Assembly (NCBI GenBank): GCA_002633005.1
Contig: NMRA01000028.1
Coordinates: 1,513,630 to 1,577,629, forward strand
Direction of reading: 5' to 3'
From: Phoronis australis
Lineage: Eukaryota > Phoronida > Phoronidae
Length of the DNA stretch: 64,000 nt
Positions 1 through 12,947 of the stretch are shown piece after piece. Made by a program: the position numbers and the translations under genes. Numbering within the stretch: position 1 is the first letter of the stretch; the number at the start of each line of letters is the position of its first letter. The notes under the pieces were generated by a model, which made no database searches, was not told the DNA's origin, and saw nothing but the letters and a program-made list of their open reading frames with translations.

Positions 1-180
1 AAATGAAGTTATATTTCTGTCCATCTTAACAATATTGTGCTTGCATGCTAACTCTGAAAACAACTGTATAAGTTTGGTTTCCATTCTGCTTCATATATTG
101 AAATCCAGTGTGGAGGTTGGTGCAAATCAACCAAACAGTTCAGTCCAATGTCAAGAGTATTTCTAATGTTTTTGTTTTAG
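1..180. other. Intronic sequence upstream of the first visible GTF3C2 exon
   Basis: The segment ends in a T-rich tract plus TTTTAG, an acceptor for the exon starting at 181. I see no convincing exon in it; earlier exons of the gene must lie outside the window. Confidence 0.5.
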
Positions 181-3100
181 AAAACTACTCACTCATTTGC
201 CTGCATTGCAAATTTGAAGCTTCCACCTTATCGGCCTTGAAGTTCCATTTGATGAAACAACACATGATGATTGTAAGTACACTCTTTACTGGCTCCTATG
301 GTTTTTATTTTAATTTGTTATACTTGGAGCTGGTGTAACAGCTGATTGACAGCCAGTTTAGTCAACTTCACTCCCTCGTGTCAGGTTTTCTTAACATCAG
401 ATTGCTCCTTTGATAGTAGAAGGATTCGGGCCTGTTACCCTTGCAGAAATTTCTGATCTTGTTTCTAGCGTTATTGCATTGTTGTGATTATTCATGGCTT
501 GTAATTTTCCTCTTTTAAGAGGATTTTCTCTTTTTAGTTTCTGTTTCCTCTTTATATTTGGTTCCCAGTTTTCTCTTTTTCTGTCTCTTTTTTATCATTA
601 CTTTGACTTCATATTTGCAAAAGCATTTATTTCAATTAAATTTCACAACACAAAAGATGTTTCTATGACACAAGCCAATGTATTTTTTGGAACGATGCGT
701 AACCAGGAATATTTTTCTCTCTTTTATTGTCATCATTCCAAGCCCTGATTATCGTTTATTGATTTTTTCCAGTGGGAGCCAGATAAACCTGAGGGTGTTT
801 TTGATGGTTCAAGTGCTCAGTGTACTCGCATATTGAAGGCTGTTGGTTACTTGTCTTGCTCTCAATGTCAGAAGAGGATCAACTTTACCCAGTATTTCAA
901 GAAACATGTCGAGTGGTGTGGTAGAGAGGTAAGGAGGAAATATGGGGAGTCCCTTGATAAGGCATTCTTTAGGTAGAAAACTGCTTTTATTTCTGTGTAG
1001 TTGTCCTAAAAAGCAAAATCAAAACTGATCCTCATGCTGCTATAGGTTCCATTTCAGAAGTTTACTTAGTTCATTCTGGTTGCCACAAAGAAAACCTGTA
1101 GCATTTGCGAGCAGTAAAACTTTACTTCATCACACATTTCATTTCACATTTAAGCAGTTAATAGATTAAGTGGATCTTTTTAAGAGTAGTCTAATTTTGT
1201 GTGACTTGACAGCTCTGAGCACACCTTGATCTTGGAATGCACTAGTGTCTGTTTGCATTTGTATTAAAAAGTGCTGTGAGGCACAACTGTGTTCAGTGTT
1301 TAATGAATATGACGTCTGCCAATGGCTGCCAAATTGATGCGGCTCCTGGTCTATCCTTATTGAAACAACATTTCCCTAGTATTGTTGTCAAAAAGCATAA
1401 AATGATTTAAGTCACTTTAGCTCATAAAATTTGTCGCATTTTGTTCCTCAGTGTTCTCCACATCTGAAAATCTAAACAGGTCTCGTGCGTAAAAACTGCA
1501 ATGTGCCGGAACCGCACGGCAGTCAACGTTCTTCATATTATAAGCTAGTGTGCACTTTTTTGTGCACCTTATTTTTACCCACAAATATTAATAGTAATGC
1601 ACAGTAGTACCAACAAATAACTGTGTTTTATTCAACTTTTTGTTTTTAAAAGTTGGACTTCTTTACAAACATATCACATATGTCATAATCCATTTGTTTA
1701 GTCTATGACTTTGAAATGGAAGTCTACAGGCTACTCAATAATTGTGATGTCAATGTCAACTAAGTACAAAAAGTCTAACACAGAAATAAACTTTTCCCAT
1801 GAAGCTGACAGTCCAAGTGAAGTGTCTTTGACTTTGTAAAGCCAGTCACCTTTTTATGTCTTGATAGCAGAGTCTACGTTTTCCCTCAGTCTGTAAGTGT
1901 AATGTCTTGCACAGCATTCTTATAGTCTGAATTCGATGTTCTGAAACTGGTACAACATTGAACTTCTACACTACCAGACCTCTTGTAAAAACTGCACAAT
2001 ATGCGAGTCCTCCCTTATGAATGCAAATTAGCTAGAGTATACAAAACAATTTACGTGTGTTTTCCATCTACTTGGACGGGAGTGTGAGGTCTCTTGATGA
2101 CAACCAATATTTCTAAAATATCAAATGGATTATCAAACGCTTACAACTATGGAATTCCCATAATTTTCAGGATTGTCACGAACTCATTCTTCCAGATGAA
2201 ACCATCTATTCTCAAGTTAGAACGAATTGTATTCATTTGAATTGCCGATGCCTGATGTTGTCGGCAAAAATTTGGTTCACTGTTCGTGACACGGATATAT
2301 GCGATTTGTTGACCGAGCCCGGAAATATCACCATCATCTGGCCCTGGATTATCTGTCGTATCTGAATCTGAGTCAACGTCAGTATCTGAAACATGTCTCG
2401 GTTTTTAAAATAATCCTTAGGCTTAGCGGTGCTTCGCCTTCCTGCAGCAGACGACATTACTAAGTATGTAGAATGCGCATGTCAATGGGTAACGGAAGCC
2501 AGGATAGAATTCACTAACGTAAGGACTACGCTAGGTAAACAAGACTCTGCGAGATAATGTGAGATATTACCGCTTGATTTCAATGAGAGCATGTGATTTT
2601 GTCTACAACTTCTAAGCGCGAGACACATATATTTTGAACTTTACTCAGTGATGTCACCCGCTGTCCCAAATCTCGGAATACTCCCCTGAAACTGCAAACG
2701 TCACGCATGGCCACCACCGAAGTTTAGTTTGCGAACGGCTTGGCAGATTTTTAGAGGGAGTATGCGCCACAGATATAATGTTCATGCTGCCAACGAAACT
2801 CCTTATAAGGCAACGAGATGAACTCTGTCCATCTCAATGGGCCGGTGGCACCAAAAGTAACCAATAATTTTCATCAAAGTGAGAAATACACAAACAACTA
2901 CCTATGAGTGCCATCATAAGCAGTTTCATGCAAATGTTTGTTGAGACTGGTATCGGTAAAGTCTGTCCTGGAGGCCACGGAATATTGTAAAATGTGCTAT
3001 GAAAACCAAAGTTCTGGCCTCCCAGAAGATGGCCGTTGTATAAACTGCTGCACAACGGTGTCTTTGCTGACAACATATACTTCGCAGAACTAATCACCAA

Positions 3101-6100
3101 GCCTCAATTAATTTCAATGGGTAATGTTATAAGTTATCCGCCGAACACAAAAAGGTGACAACAAAAGCGAACAGGCCTAATGTAACGATCAGCAACTTTG
3201 GTGCTGGACTGCACCTCCAATGAGCAGGTAGTGGGTTTGGCCTTTAGGTAGCACTGGGCCTTTGTTTAAATTCAGTTGACTATGACTAGTTGTTGGAGAT
3301 GAATTGAAAAGATAATTGAGAGATTATTTTCACGCCACATTACACCATAAATAGACTAGATGCCCGGTCTGCCGCTTGAGTGAGCCCGGATATTTTTAAA
3401 CTGGTCGCGGGCTCGGCCAAACAGGACGCTGCGACACATTAAAAGTGGTCGTGGAAAACACTGTGTATACATATTGGTTATTACTTGAGTTGGTCGCTCA
3501 TTCCACTACATTTGTGGATTGTATGAGTGCAGTATTGTTTTAAATCTCAAAGCATTTTGATTTAAAAGTCAACACTGACAACTTAACAGCGAAATACCCC
3601 TCTATCTAAGTCTAATCGCAGAGTTCATAATTGAATATATTTTTGTGGCAGTGACACAGGTTTACACATAATTCACAGTACATAACCTTTGGGTACACAC
3701 AATTTCTAAAGTTCTCAACGGCCTGCAATTTGTGTAACCAGAAAAATGAGCTTTTTTCTCCTAACTGCATTTTTGATCGTGGTTGTCCCCACACTTTTCA
3801 AGTCTGATGGGACTGTAAGTGAATGAATTTTTCGACCAAACTTGAACTCCGCTAATCTCATATAACATACTCGGCTAATCTTGTATATTACCTGTGGGAT
3901 TATAATTTTATATGGCTGTCTGTTTATTTTGCTAAAGTTACATTAATTGCTACATCAGGATGTCAAAAATGGCCAAATTTAAGTAACAAATTAATAATGC
4001 CTATGCTCTCCATTCCAACCTCAGTATAACCATATAAAACAAGAAGTGACTTAATGTTTTGTGACTGGCAGTATTAAAATATTTGATTATCCCTGTTATG
4101 TCAGACATTATGTCCCAAAGCAGTAGTCATATTACTGAAATAGCACTGGATATCATATTCATGTTGTGATGTGCCTCCTAAGTGGTGTCCCAAAGTAATA
4201 GTCATGTTGCCTAACAGTGCTCATTATACCTTAAGTTTCAAATGAATGTTGTGCTAAACTACTTTTGTCAATTCCTCAGAAAGAGATGTCGACTTGTTCC
4301 ATTTGTGGTAAAACCTACAAAGCAATGTGGCTGAGAGAGCATGAAAGGGAGTGTCTGAAGAGTAGTCTATTACCTTCAACTAAATCTGGTAAAGCTAAAA
4401 AGGTAAATCCCAACAGTGAGCCTCGCACAGGAAAAAGGAAGGCTGCATCGAAGGCCAGGCAATCATTGCTAGAAATAACAAAAGCTGAGGTGTCTGATGG
4501 AACATTACATCAAAAAATATCTGAAGACCAAGACTACCTTGAAGGTGATGAAAGCGAAGAGAGTAGCCATTCAGAAGAAGACAGTACTAGTGAACCCGAT
4601 AGTGTGTCAGAAAAAGACACTTTTAAAAGGGTTCCGTTCTTCACCAGGAAACGGTCGTGCACAGATGATTTTCGGAGTACAGCTTTGGAGTGGACTCAGA
4701 CATTTTATGATTCTTTAACTCCATGTGTGCATCCGGTGACGGTAAATGTAAGTGAATGGCGACCAATTTCAAGTGGCGACGAATATGGATATCTACCTTA
4801 TGGAAAAGAAAGCGTGTATTTTCAATTGATTCGTAAAACAGACCAAAAGCCTGTTGTGGAAGGGTCAATACCCCTATTTGAGTCTGTCCACGATGGTGAT
4901 GATGCATTTCTCTATGTGGGTGGACCTGTGTATGCTGCAGACTGGTGTCCAATGATGTCAACAGATGGCTCTGGTGACCAGTTTGTAGCTGTTGGCTGCA
5001 GTGATGACAAAATTTACAATAACACTGACATTTATGAAGGAAGAGGTGTGATTCAGGTGTGGAATTGTGGACCTCTACATCAAAAGTCATGCCTCAACAA
5101 GCCATCTCTGGTGCTGGCCGTCTGTCATCAGTATGGATGTACATGGGACCTCAAATGGTGTCCTTCCTGTGCAATCTCTGAGTGTAACAGCAGGTTAGGT
5201 TTGCTGGCTGGAGCATTCTCTGATGGCTTGGTCAGGTTATTTGACATACCACGTCCTGAAACAATGCAGGAATTGAACACCAAGTGTTTCACTATTCCTC
5301 CAGCTGCTGTGTTGAGTGCTCCTAAAGGTTAGCTCTCTTTTTGTTACTAAATGTTAAAGGCTTGTCACTTGAGATGTGTGTAGCTGTTACCAGTGGTGTA
5401 ACATGTCGCCTACTTTGGAAAAAAGTGCCAAAATTGCCCTGGCTTCACTTTTAAGGGTTGTAACATTTTTGTGAATACATCAACACTGGTTTATGATTTA
5501 CATATTCATATGACAGCATCAGTGTATTTTATTGCATTATGCTTCTTGACTGCTTATGATTTGTCAATCAATTTTGACAAATGTTGTGTATAATTGTAGG
5601 ACAACCCTCATCTCAGTGTACATCTCTTGACTGGATGTATGTGGAAGGCAGTCATAAATTGGCAGCTGCATTCACTGATGGTGAGCATCAACTGGTGTGC
5701 TGTTATACAAATTAGTAGTATTGAGAGGTCTAGTTTTGACAGGACCATCAGGGGAGACAGGCGTCCCCCCTCACACTTAATAGGCATTTTCATCAACAAC
5801 GTCCTTGCCTCGCAAGCTATAAAACGCATTTTTTATGAACTACTGCATCTAGTTGACTTGTAGAGACAGATGTGGTGGCTTGATGCTATGTACCAAACAC
5901 TTACCATATAGTATCAAGCATGTGAAACTCTGCTGTGTGTTACAGGTTGTATTGATGTATGGCTTGTATGTTAGAACTCTATTGCGTGTGACAGGTTGTA
6001 TTGGTATATGGTCTGTATGTCAGAATGCTGTTGTATGTTACAGGTTGTATTGGTATATGGTCTGCGACAGACTGCTCGTCCCTGGTCTCCAGTGCGTCAG

Positions 6101-9100
6101 TCCTGTACCCTATACGATTCTTTAAAGCTCATGTGCAAAACGTAACCAGCGTGGCTTGGTGCCCTTCATCAGCGTACATATTGGCCAGCACTGGTATGGA
6201 CTTCTGCGTCCACCTGTGGGATCTCCGTCAACCTGACAAGCCTCACTGCACATATGACACCAAGTCTGTTGGCCAACTTAAAATAAATGAACTACTGAGC
6301 TGTGCGTCATGGTCTAAGATATGGTCCTCTTTGTATGTAGGATGTGACGACTCCTTGAGTTCTGCTCCTGACACATATATGTTTTGCCTTCGTCCTGACA
6401 CACAAGGACTTGAGAATGTACGCCTCAGCATACATTATGCCAACATCTTGGTGAGTTGCAAATTCTACTTGTATAAGGCCAAAGAAGCATAGTTGTTTCT
6501 GATGTTCACCGCGACTCATTTTAAGACCTGCGCTAACGGACAAAAAAGGAAAAACGCGGCCTGCACCAATTTCTGCCTAAGTCTCATTTTTTTGAAAAGC
6601 TGCACAAAGGCGCATAAGCAAGGGTAAGCAAAGTTTGAAATGCCATGATGTGCCAAGCGGTGCATAATTAATTGAAAACGATGCACTCTGCAGTGATAGG
6701 AAAGTCCTCTGAGCTTGGTTTATCCACTCGAGTGGCGATGGACCACTTAAAAGTAGGGGCTGTCATGCCGATGCAAAGTACGGCCGCAGTACTTGCCGTG
6801 ACTTTCTTGTTGCATTTGTGCCTCTGTGTTGTGTGTAATGAATTACTTTATGTTCATATTTGCATGTAGTGTGATCTGAAACTCTTTTGGTGTAAAAGGA
6901 GGCCGAAAGTGATGTTTGTAAATGTCACTTACTAACGGCGGTAGATAAATAATAAGTGTAAGTAATGCTTGTCAGTTTTGGTCGTCTGTTAGATTTATTT
7001 TTTTCCAACAAAAAATAATACTGCTCAATTTTCAAAAAAGTTCTTTTTTGGCCTTATGTCATCCTTTGTTGCAATTTACAGTAATGATTCTCCATATTTG
7101 AACAAAACTTTATGCCAAAAATGCTATGTGTTAATTGTTGACTGCTTTACAGTACAAACTGTGCCGAAAATGATGTAAAGTTTTCTTTCTGTTTATTTTT
7201 GCGATGAAATGTGATAAAAATTATGTCTAATGACTTTTCAGTTTTTTATTTTTAAAGTTATATTGAGCAATACTTTGACATTTGAGCAAAATCATGTTTT
7301 TAAATTTACTCTAGTTATGTTTCCCGCAGGTAAGGCATGTGCCTGTACAAAGGACACCCACCTGTGGCTATGTGGGACACCAGAGCTGTTTTTACACGGG
7401 GAGCAGTTGCCACGGTGCGAGTTGTCATGACACGACTTACTCCTCTTTAGTCACACGATATTAAATCACAAACTGGATCAACATGAATCATTTACACAAA
7501 GACTTTCTGTTCATGCTTGCATAAACAGTAGAGAATATCTAAACCAATGAGATAATAGCTCATTGGTCCAAACCTTGTGGAACGCCAGCAGATTACTGTT
7601 ATATAAGCTATTGCGCAAGCGCATTGAAAGATGATCCCTTTTCACCCTGCCCCAAGTGTGCCGGGACGTGTTGTTGAAGTTTTGATCGAGCGCAACTCAC
7701 TTTACCTCTCAAAGCAGTGTCAAAAATGGCCGCCACGGTGTCAGCTTGCTCATACACTTGCGCCCTATTAGCTGTTCTGTGTTAGTTGCTCTGTGACAGC
7801 AGTCTCCCGTGTGAAAGCGGCTTTAGGCATGTGCACCTATATGCAAAACACTTATCAATAAACAGTAAGGCATATTATTTCAGATATAGGTGTATGGGCC
7901 TAAATATGCGCATATATTTATATTTAAGGTGACTGTAAGTCTGCCTGATGTCACAAATTTTGAATTTAGAATGGTTACCATTATGAAATTGGTCTCAAAT
8001 TAATATTTAGTCAAAGTAAGTGTGATTTCTGGGATTGGAAAGAAGTGATGGGTTGTTATTAATTGAGGTGTGGCTTCATAAGTTGACTTGTCACAGCATG
8101 TAATTTTGTCTGCCAAAAATCACTTCTCAGTTGAGACCGATTTTTAATGGTAAGTGGTCTAAATAAAAATGCCGTGTTGATTGCACGTTTACTTTATTTG
8201 ATTTTTTAGTCCACGTGTGTCAATGACTGGCTGAATTGTGTATTATCTTGTGACTACCTTGGACGGGTCAACTGGCTTTCATTATCCAAGCACATGGAAT
8301 ACTTCTGTTCCACGAAGAATGTTAAAAAGAAAGCTGTAAGTTGTGTTATGTACTGTTACTGAGTTGTGAGTGAGTGTGTGATTGTGTTATGTATTGTTAC
8401 TGAGTACTGAGTGAGCGTGTCATTGTGTTATATCCTGTTACTGAGTAGTGAGTGAGTGTGTGATTGTGTTTTGTGCTGTTACTGAGTAGTGAGTGAGTGT
8501 GTGATTGTGTTATGTACTGTTACTGAGTAGTGAGTGAGTGTGTTATGTACTGTTACTGAGTAGTGAGTGAGTGTGTTATGTACTGTTACTGAGTAGTGAG
8601 TGAGTGTGTTATGTACTGTTACTGAGTAGTGAGTGAGTGGATGATGGTATTTATAGTAAATATTTGGAACAGTTGTTTGTGATAAATCTGTTGTATGTCT
8701 GTAAGCTTATATCTGTGATGCGATTGGTTATTGTGAAGATGTGAAATTATGTCTGTTGGCATATTTTGCTTTTTGAATAATATTGTCTAAACTTTGTTTG
8801 TGACATTATCTCATCATTGCTGTTTTAACTATTTTTAATTACAATGAGTTAAATCACTGAACTTTGACTTTATAAAACTGAAGTTGAGTGAAAGCATAGT
8901 GATAAACTGAATTTTGAAATGTGACCTTCAAAGCATATTTTCAACATTGAGGATTCAAAAATTATCACTATACTTGTCCAGTACAATGCTTAGGACCACT
9001 TGAGAAACTACAAAATCAAGGGTGGATGTTATATCGAGCTTGGACTGATCAGAATTTTTTTTGAGAAATTGGGGGTAATAATTAGTTGCTGGAATTGTCT

Positions 9101-9371
9101 GTAAATGGGTGCTCAAAAGGACATGGCCAAAAATGATGACTATCAATTTAGATTGGATGTGTAATGGGAGTATAGGTGTTTTAAATGTGAAAATTTTTGG
9201 AAACAAGACACTGACAAGTGTGGTATTTGTGGGAAGTTGTACACTTAAAAGAGTAACCGTTTTAGACCAGCATGGATACTGACCACGAGCGCATTCTATA
9301 AATAGACACTTTTCCCAGTGTCCAATGTCATCATTCCAAGACAACCATCTGAATCTGACACTTAGCATGAC

Positions 9372-9403
<32 letters not shown>

Positions 9404-12400
9404 CATATGCGTGCGTGCATGTGTGTGTTCATGTCTATGCAAGTGTATTTGTCCATCATATTTGTTTTGTGTAATTAATTTGTGACTTGACCTAATTGTT
9501 TGTTTGGGAATGATGTTGGCATGCAGCTAGTCTCGTATTTGTGTGCTGTGGTCATGATGTTCCAAAAGATTGGGCAGTAGGCACTTTTTGGTAATGTTAC
9601 AAGTATTGTTGGCATAGTCACTTGTGTAAAGTTGGGAAAAGTCAACACTTTGTAAATGTGTTAAAACATATTGATGTTGTTTGTCATTTCTGGTGTGGAC
9701 TGTTGTAGAAAACAAGAGTCTAACATTTAATTGAAACACTTTTCTATTTCAAGGACAGCATAAGGTCACACACAAAGAAAAGCTCACATAACCAAAAGGT
9801 AGTGTTACATGATAATCCATTATCCTACATTGGTTAACAGGTTCAGCATGGCTCGGAGTTTTGATTTTTCAGTAGTTGACTGAAATCAAGGTGAAATAAA
9901 GCTTGTAAAATTGCTGGAAAATTTCAAATTGCCTAATAGGTTATAACCAAGATTTTCCAAAGTGTGACTCAAGTCATTTAGACCATTAGTAACCTTGCAA
10001 GGAAGTAGCCATTGAGCCAAACATCAAGTACGCATTGCAAAACTTTTTATTTTCTTAAAATAGAAAAGTTGGAGAGTTAACTTTTGGATATCAATGTATT
10101 CCAATGCAAAAGTGACAGCATTTTGGAGAACTGTTTATGAAAGTGTCCTTCAAGTCTGTGCTGCAAAACTGGTTTTTCACAAGTTTGGCAACATCATGCA
10201 AGGTGAATAAGCTCGTGTCATTGCTAGTATGCATAAATTAGTCCAGAGTACCTGTTTTATAGCTCGTTCTAAGTTTATGTTTACAAGATTTTTCCATATC
10301 TTTCGGGTGGTTTAGACATCATTCCCGAGAGGCTTGCCCACAAAATCAGTGATACCAAAACAATGAAAGCGAGATTTTTGTAGGAGCAGTACATTTGATA
10401 GAAGGACATTTGAATGTTTGGTGGCTAAATTTCAGGAAACTGATGGTATATTAAATACCTTTGAATGCTCAGCAGTCACCAGAACTCCCAGCGTTTTGAT
10501 TTTGTGTGACGTGCTTGAGAAATCCACAAATTTGGCATTTTGAAATTTTCTGTTATAAGGAGCTTCGTAATGAACTAGTGTCTATTTCCCTCCAAAAACA
10601 GTTTTGTAGAGGCACACTGATCACAGCAGGGCATAACAACGGATGTTTTGTCGAAGTACCAGTCAGATGATTGGCTTTTTCACATCGTTCTATATATTGT
10701 TGGGAGTTCTGACTGAATGAGGTGGATTGTTTTGACCTTTAGTGGTATTTGCTACTCATAAACTCTCCTGAAAATTAGCCATTAAACATTCTACAGCCCC
10801 TCGTTAAAGTATAATTGTTCCTTTCACTTGCAAGGTCTTTGTCTGAAACACTGATTTTGTGGAAATGTCAATCTCAACCATTTTTTATCTGATGGTGGTT
10901 AGTGTACATACTGTCCAATTATGCAGTATTTGTGTCCGAAGAATCTCTGGGGCCTGCTGTCTGCACCTGAAAAATATGGAAAATGTGAAACACGAAATAA
11001 GGATGAACTGTAAAATAGGGAATTTTTTGAACCACCTCGAAAATGGATGCCATTGAAGTGGTTCTTTTTTCGATTGGATTGCTGTGTTATGGGAGAAAAC
11101 CACAAGTAGACGCACTATATTTGTTCCATAAGCCAGGGTTATGGTAATAGTCACTTACAGGGGTTCTGGATTTTGAGAACCAGTTTGATGTCTTTTATTC
11201 GCTGGAGAAAATTGGTTCTCTGTGTGACTATTACCAAGATTTCTCCCTGCAAATGTTTTAGTGGTGATTACATTATGGAATGTACTTCTGATCAGCTGTG
11301 TCTGAGATATATTGTTCTGACATTAACCAAATGTTTTCTTGGTTACTCAGAACAGGCATTGAGTTCTAGTACGATATTTGAAAATTGGTATGATACCGAT
11401 AACTGGATATTGATACCGAATACAGAGTAGAGTAAACTTGGGGGGCTGAGGTGAACTCGACTATTTATTTTAATGGGGAGTGTCACTGGGAAATTAGGAT
11501 ACCCATCCTTATAGGTCAGCCAAAGATTTGGGGTTGGTTTACTATTTGCTAACTTAATTGAAAAATAAAACATGCAAACATTTAGTCAGCCACACTTAAA
11601 AGTTTTTAGGGTATCGGTTTTCGCTCCTAGTACTCTTTGTTTTAATACTACACCAATATTTTTGTTTCTGTACAGTACTAGCACCAAGAACCAGTTCCCA
11701 ACCCTATTCAGAACCATATTTTTTGTGCAAACTTGCACTAAACACATTTTTCTTACAGATTCTTTTTGATACAAAGTTGGAAGCTCGTGTTGATGAGACA
11801 TGCAGTAAGCAAACGACTGATCAGACACCAGATGTCTCTACTTACCATTCAATAGCCCGGTCACACATTCTGGTGTTTGAAGACAAGTATATAGTAAGTA
11901 GAGCTTCTGGAATACTTACTGTACACTTAGAGCTGACCAGCTTTGACAAGGACATATCTCGGGTTTTTGGAAGAGGATAGTTGGGGTGATCGGCTTGGGT
12001 GCCAGCTATTGAATATGTATTCAATTCTTTATAGCTGTTCTCATGAACAGAAGTATTGATTTTAATTCATTACGCATAAAGTAGATATCTCCTTAGGGTC
12101 GCGTGGTCTATTCACATGACCTGTGTGCTATTTTAAACCTGTAAATATATAACTTATTCACCTAGTTTTCTTTGTAACAAATCTCTGTGTATTTTTTTGT
12201 TTGCATTAATAGGCAGCCTGGAAATGTAAACCACCGTCAAAAAAGAAGATTGCGATGGAGGGTAAAAGATTCCCATTACAGGCTCTTCACAAGGTGTGTT
12301 GTTTGTGGACGTTAACCATTCATGGGTTTTGAGTGTCACAGCAGGCTCGGTTCGTCTCCCTCTAGGCATGTCTAATAAATCATTGACAAACTTTTTAAGA

Positions 12401-12947
12401 ACATTATCACAAACGTTTGTCCTTTGTAATGTATGGTGCTTTTAGGACACTGTAGGTACTCTGGTGTTTACTGCACTTTGGCAACCCTCTATATTACTGA
12501 ACATTGAAGCAAGTAATGACTTTTATTCTTCTTTTGGAGTTGGTGTTTGGCAGCAGAACTTCATGCAGGCAATTTCATTGTCGTTACAAATAAATTTTTC
12601 AAAAGTAATGTCTTAAGTTATGGTAATACGTTATGAAATTCTGCAATTCGTACATTCTTTTAAAAACAATTGCTGAAATGTGTTTTTAGGTCGACTACAT
12701 TTCTCTTTTCTCGTTATTTTTATTGAAAATTTTGTCCACGTTTAAGTTCACTTTTCATCCTATTGTTTGCTAATCTGGCGATGATATACCACAAATTCCA
12801 CTCTTTCTCTCTAGGTGACGCGTTACTCAAACTGATAACTCTTGTCTTTCCCACTAGGTGGTGTGTAATCCAAACCGTAATTCTAGCGGCTGGATGTTGT
12901 GTGCTGGACAGTCGGGGATTGTCCGACTTGCTTACCTACAGGAGTAG
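181..12947 (+). CDS. GTF3C2: General transcription factor 3C subunit 2 (TFIIIC110) homologue, 5'-partial, nine exons
   Basis: Likely WD40-like subunit of TFIIIC, which binds the B box of tRNA-type genes and recruits TFIIIB and RNA polymerase III in the nucleus. Exons by GT-AG and phase: 181-272, 773-928, 4280-5327, 5600-5680, 6044-6450, 8210-8335, 11759-11893, 12213-12293, 12858-12947 (TAG stop). About 737 aa are visible and the start lies upstream. The order is three zinc-finger-like modules (first CLHC...H-x4-H, then two C2HC types), a basic stretch, an acidic Ser/Glu region, then the WD40 part. Blocks recalled from human TFIIIC110 recur in order: GGPVYAADWCP, GCTWDLKWCP, RLGLLAGAFSDG, KLAAAFTDG, FFKAHVQNVTSVAWCP, HLWDLRQP and the C-terminal GQSGIVRLAYLQE (human GQSGLVRIHF). 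All joins keep phase. The zinc fingers are not something I recall in human GTF3C2. Convergent with SRP68, 1.7 kb apart. Confidence 0.87.
929..4279. other. Large GTF3C2 intron with an unassigned minus-strand ORF
   Basis: 3.35-kb intron between phase-0 exons. A minus-strand ATG at 2457 opens a 74-codon reading frame (to 2233) starting MSSAAGRRSTAKP. An alternative frame across 2160-2400 reads an acidic Asp/Ser stretch (DTDVDSDSDTTDNPG) and stays open to about 2158. An AATAAA in minus orientation lies near 1630. This could be a decayed transposon, for example piggyBac-like with an acidic N-terminus, but no catalytic core is visible, so I leave it unassigned. Confidence 0.3.
5928..6075 (+). repeat. 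Three tandem 49-bp units containing the GTF3C2 exon-5 3' splice site
   Basis: The motif ACAGGTTGTATTG recurs with its AG dinucleotide at 5944-5945, 5993-5994 and 6042-6043, exactly 49 bp apart. Only the third AG keeps the coding frame (G|GT TGT ATT GGT ATA TGG). The first unit runs into a stop after nine codons; the second reads on only to a TAA at about 6125. Confidence 0.8.
8336..8640 (+). repeat. Minisatellite starting at a GTF3C2 5' splice site
   Basis: The array begins within a few bases of the donor at 8336. Early units are about 41 bp, with the core GTTATGTACTGTTACTGAG followed by TAGTGAGTGAGTG and TGATTGT. Later units are 33 bp and lack the TGATTGT part. Every unit contains GTGAGTG, a donor-like string. 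Confidence 0.8.
9371..9430 (+). repeat. (TG)n microsatellite, interrupted
   Basis: A run of TG dinucleotides broken by TTTG, CATATGCG and GCGTGC interruptions, within the 8336-11758 intron of GTF3C2. Confidence 0.9.
9431..11142. other. Intron interior, no recognised feature
   Basis: Part of the 3.4-kb GTF3C2 intron. Reading frames on both strands are short and lack recognisable motifs; I see nothing beyond low-complexity AT-rich DNA until the MITE at 11143. Confidence 0.4.
11143..11235. mobile_element. MITE family A, copy 1 (palindromic, 12-bp TIRs)
   Basis: A 93-bp element begins GGTAATAGTCAC and ends with its exact reverse complement GTGACTATTACC. The interior is also self-complementary (GAGAACCAGTTTG against TTGGTTCTC), so the whole unit folds as a hairpin. 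Relatives lie at 22060, 56339 and 62309. Confidence 0.8.

Noticed and set aside
4641-5090. 149-codon minus-strand reading frame
   Set aside because: It lies opposite the large GTF3C2 coding exon, whose family similarity and splice phase are clear; the antisense frame is a shadow.
8955-9368. 137-codon minus-strand frame in a GTF3C2 intron
   Set aside because: Longest non-gene frame, but no family motif, no splice context and a low-complexity mix; treated as chance.
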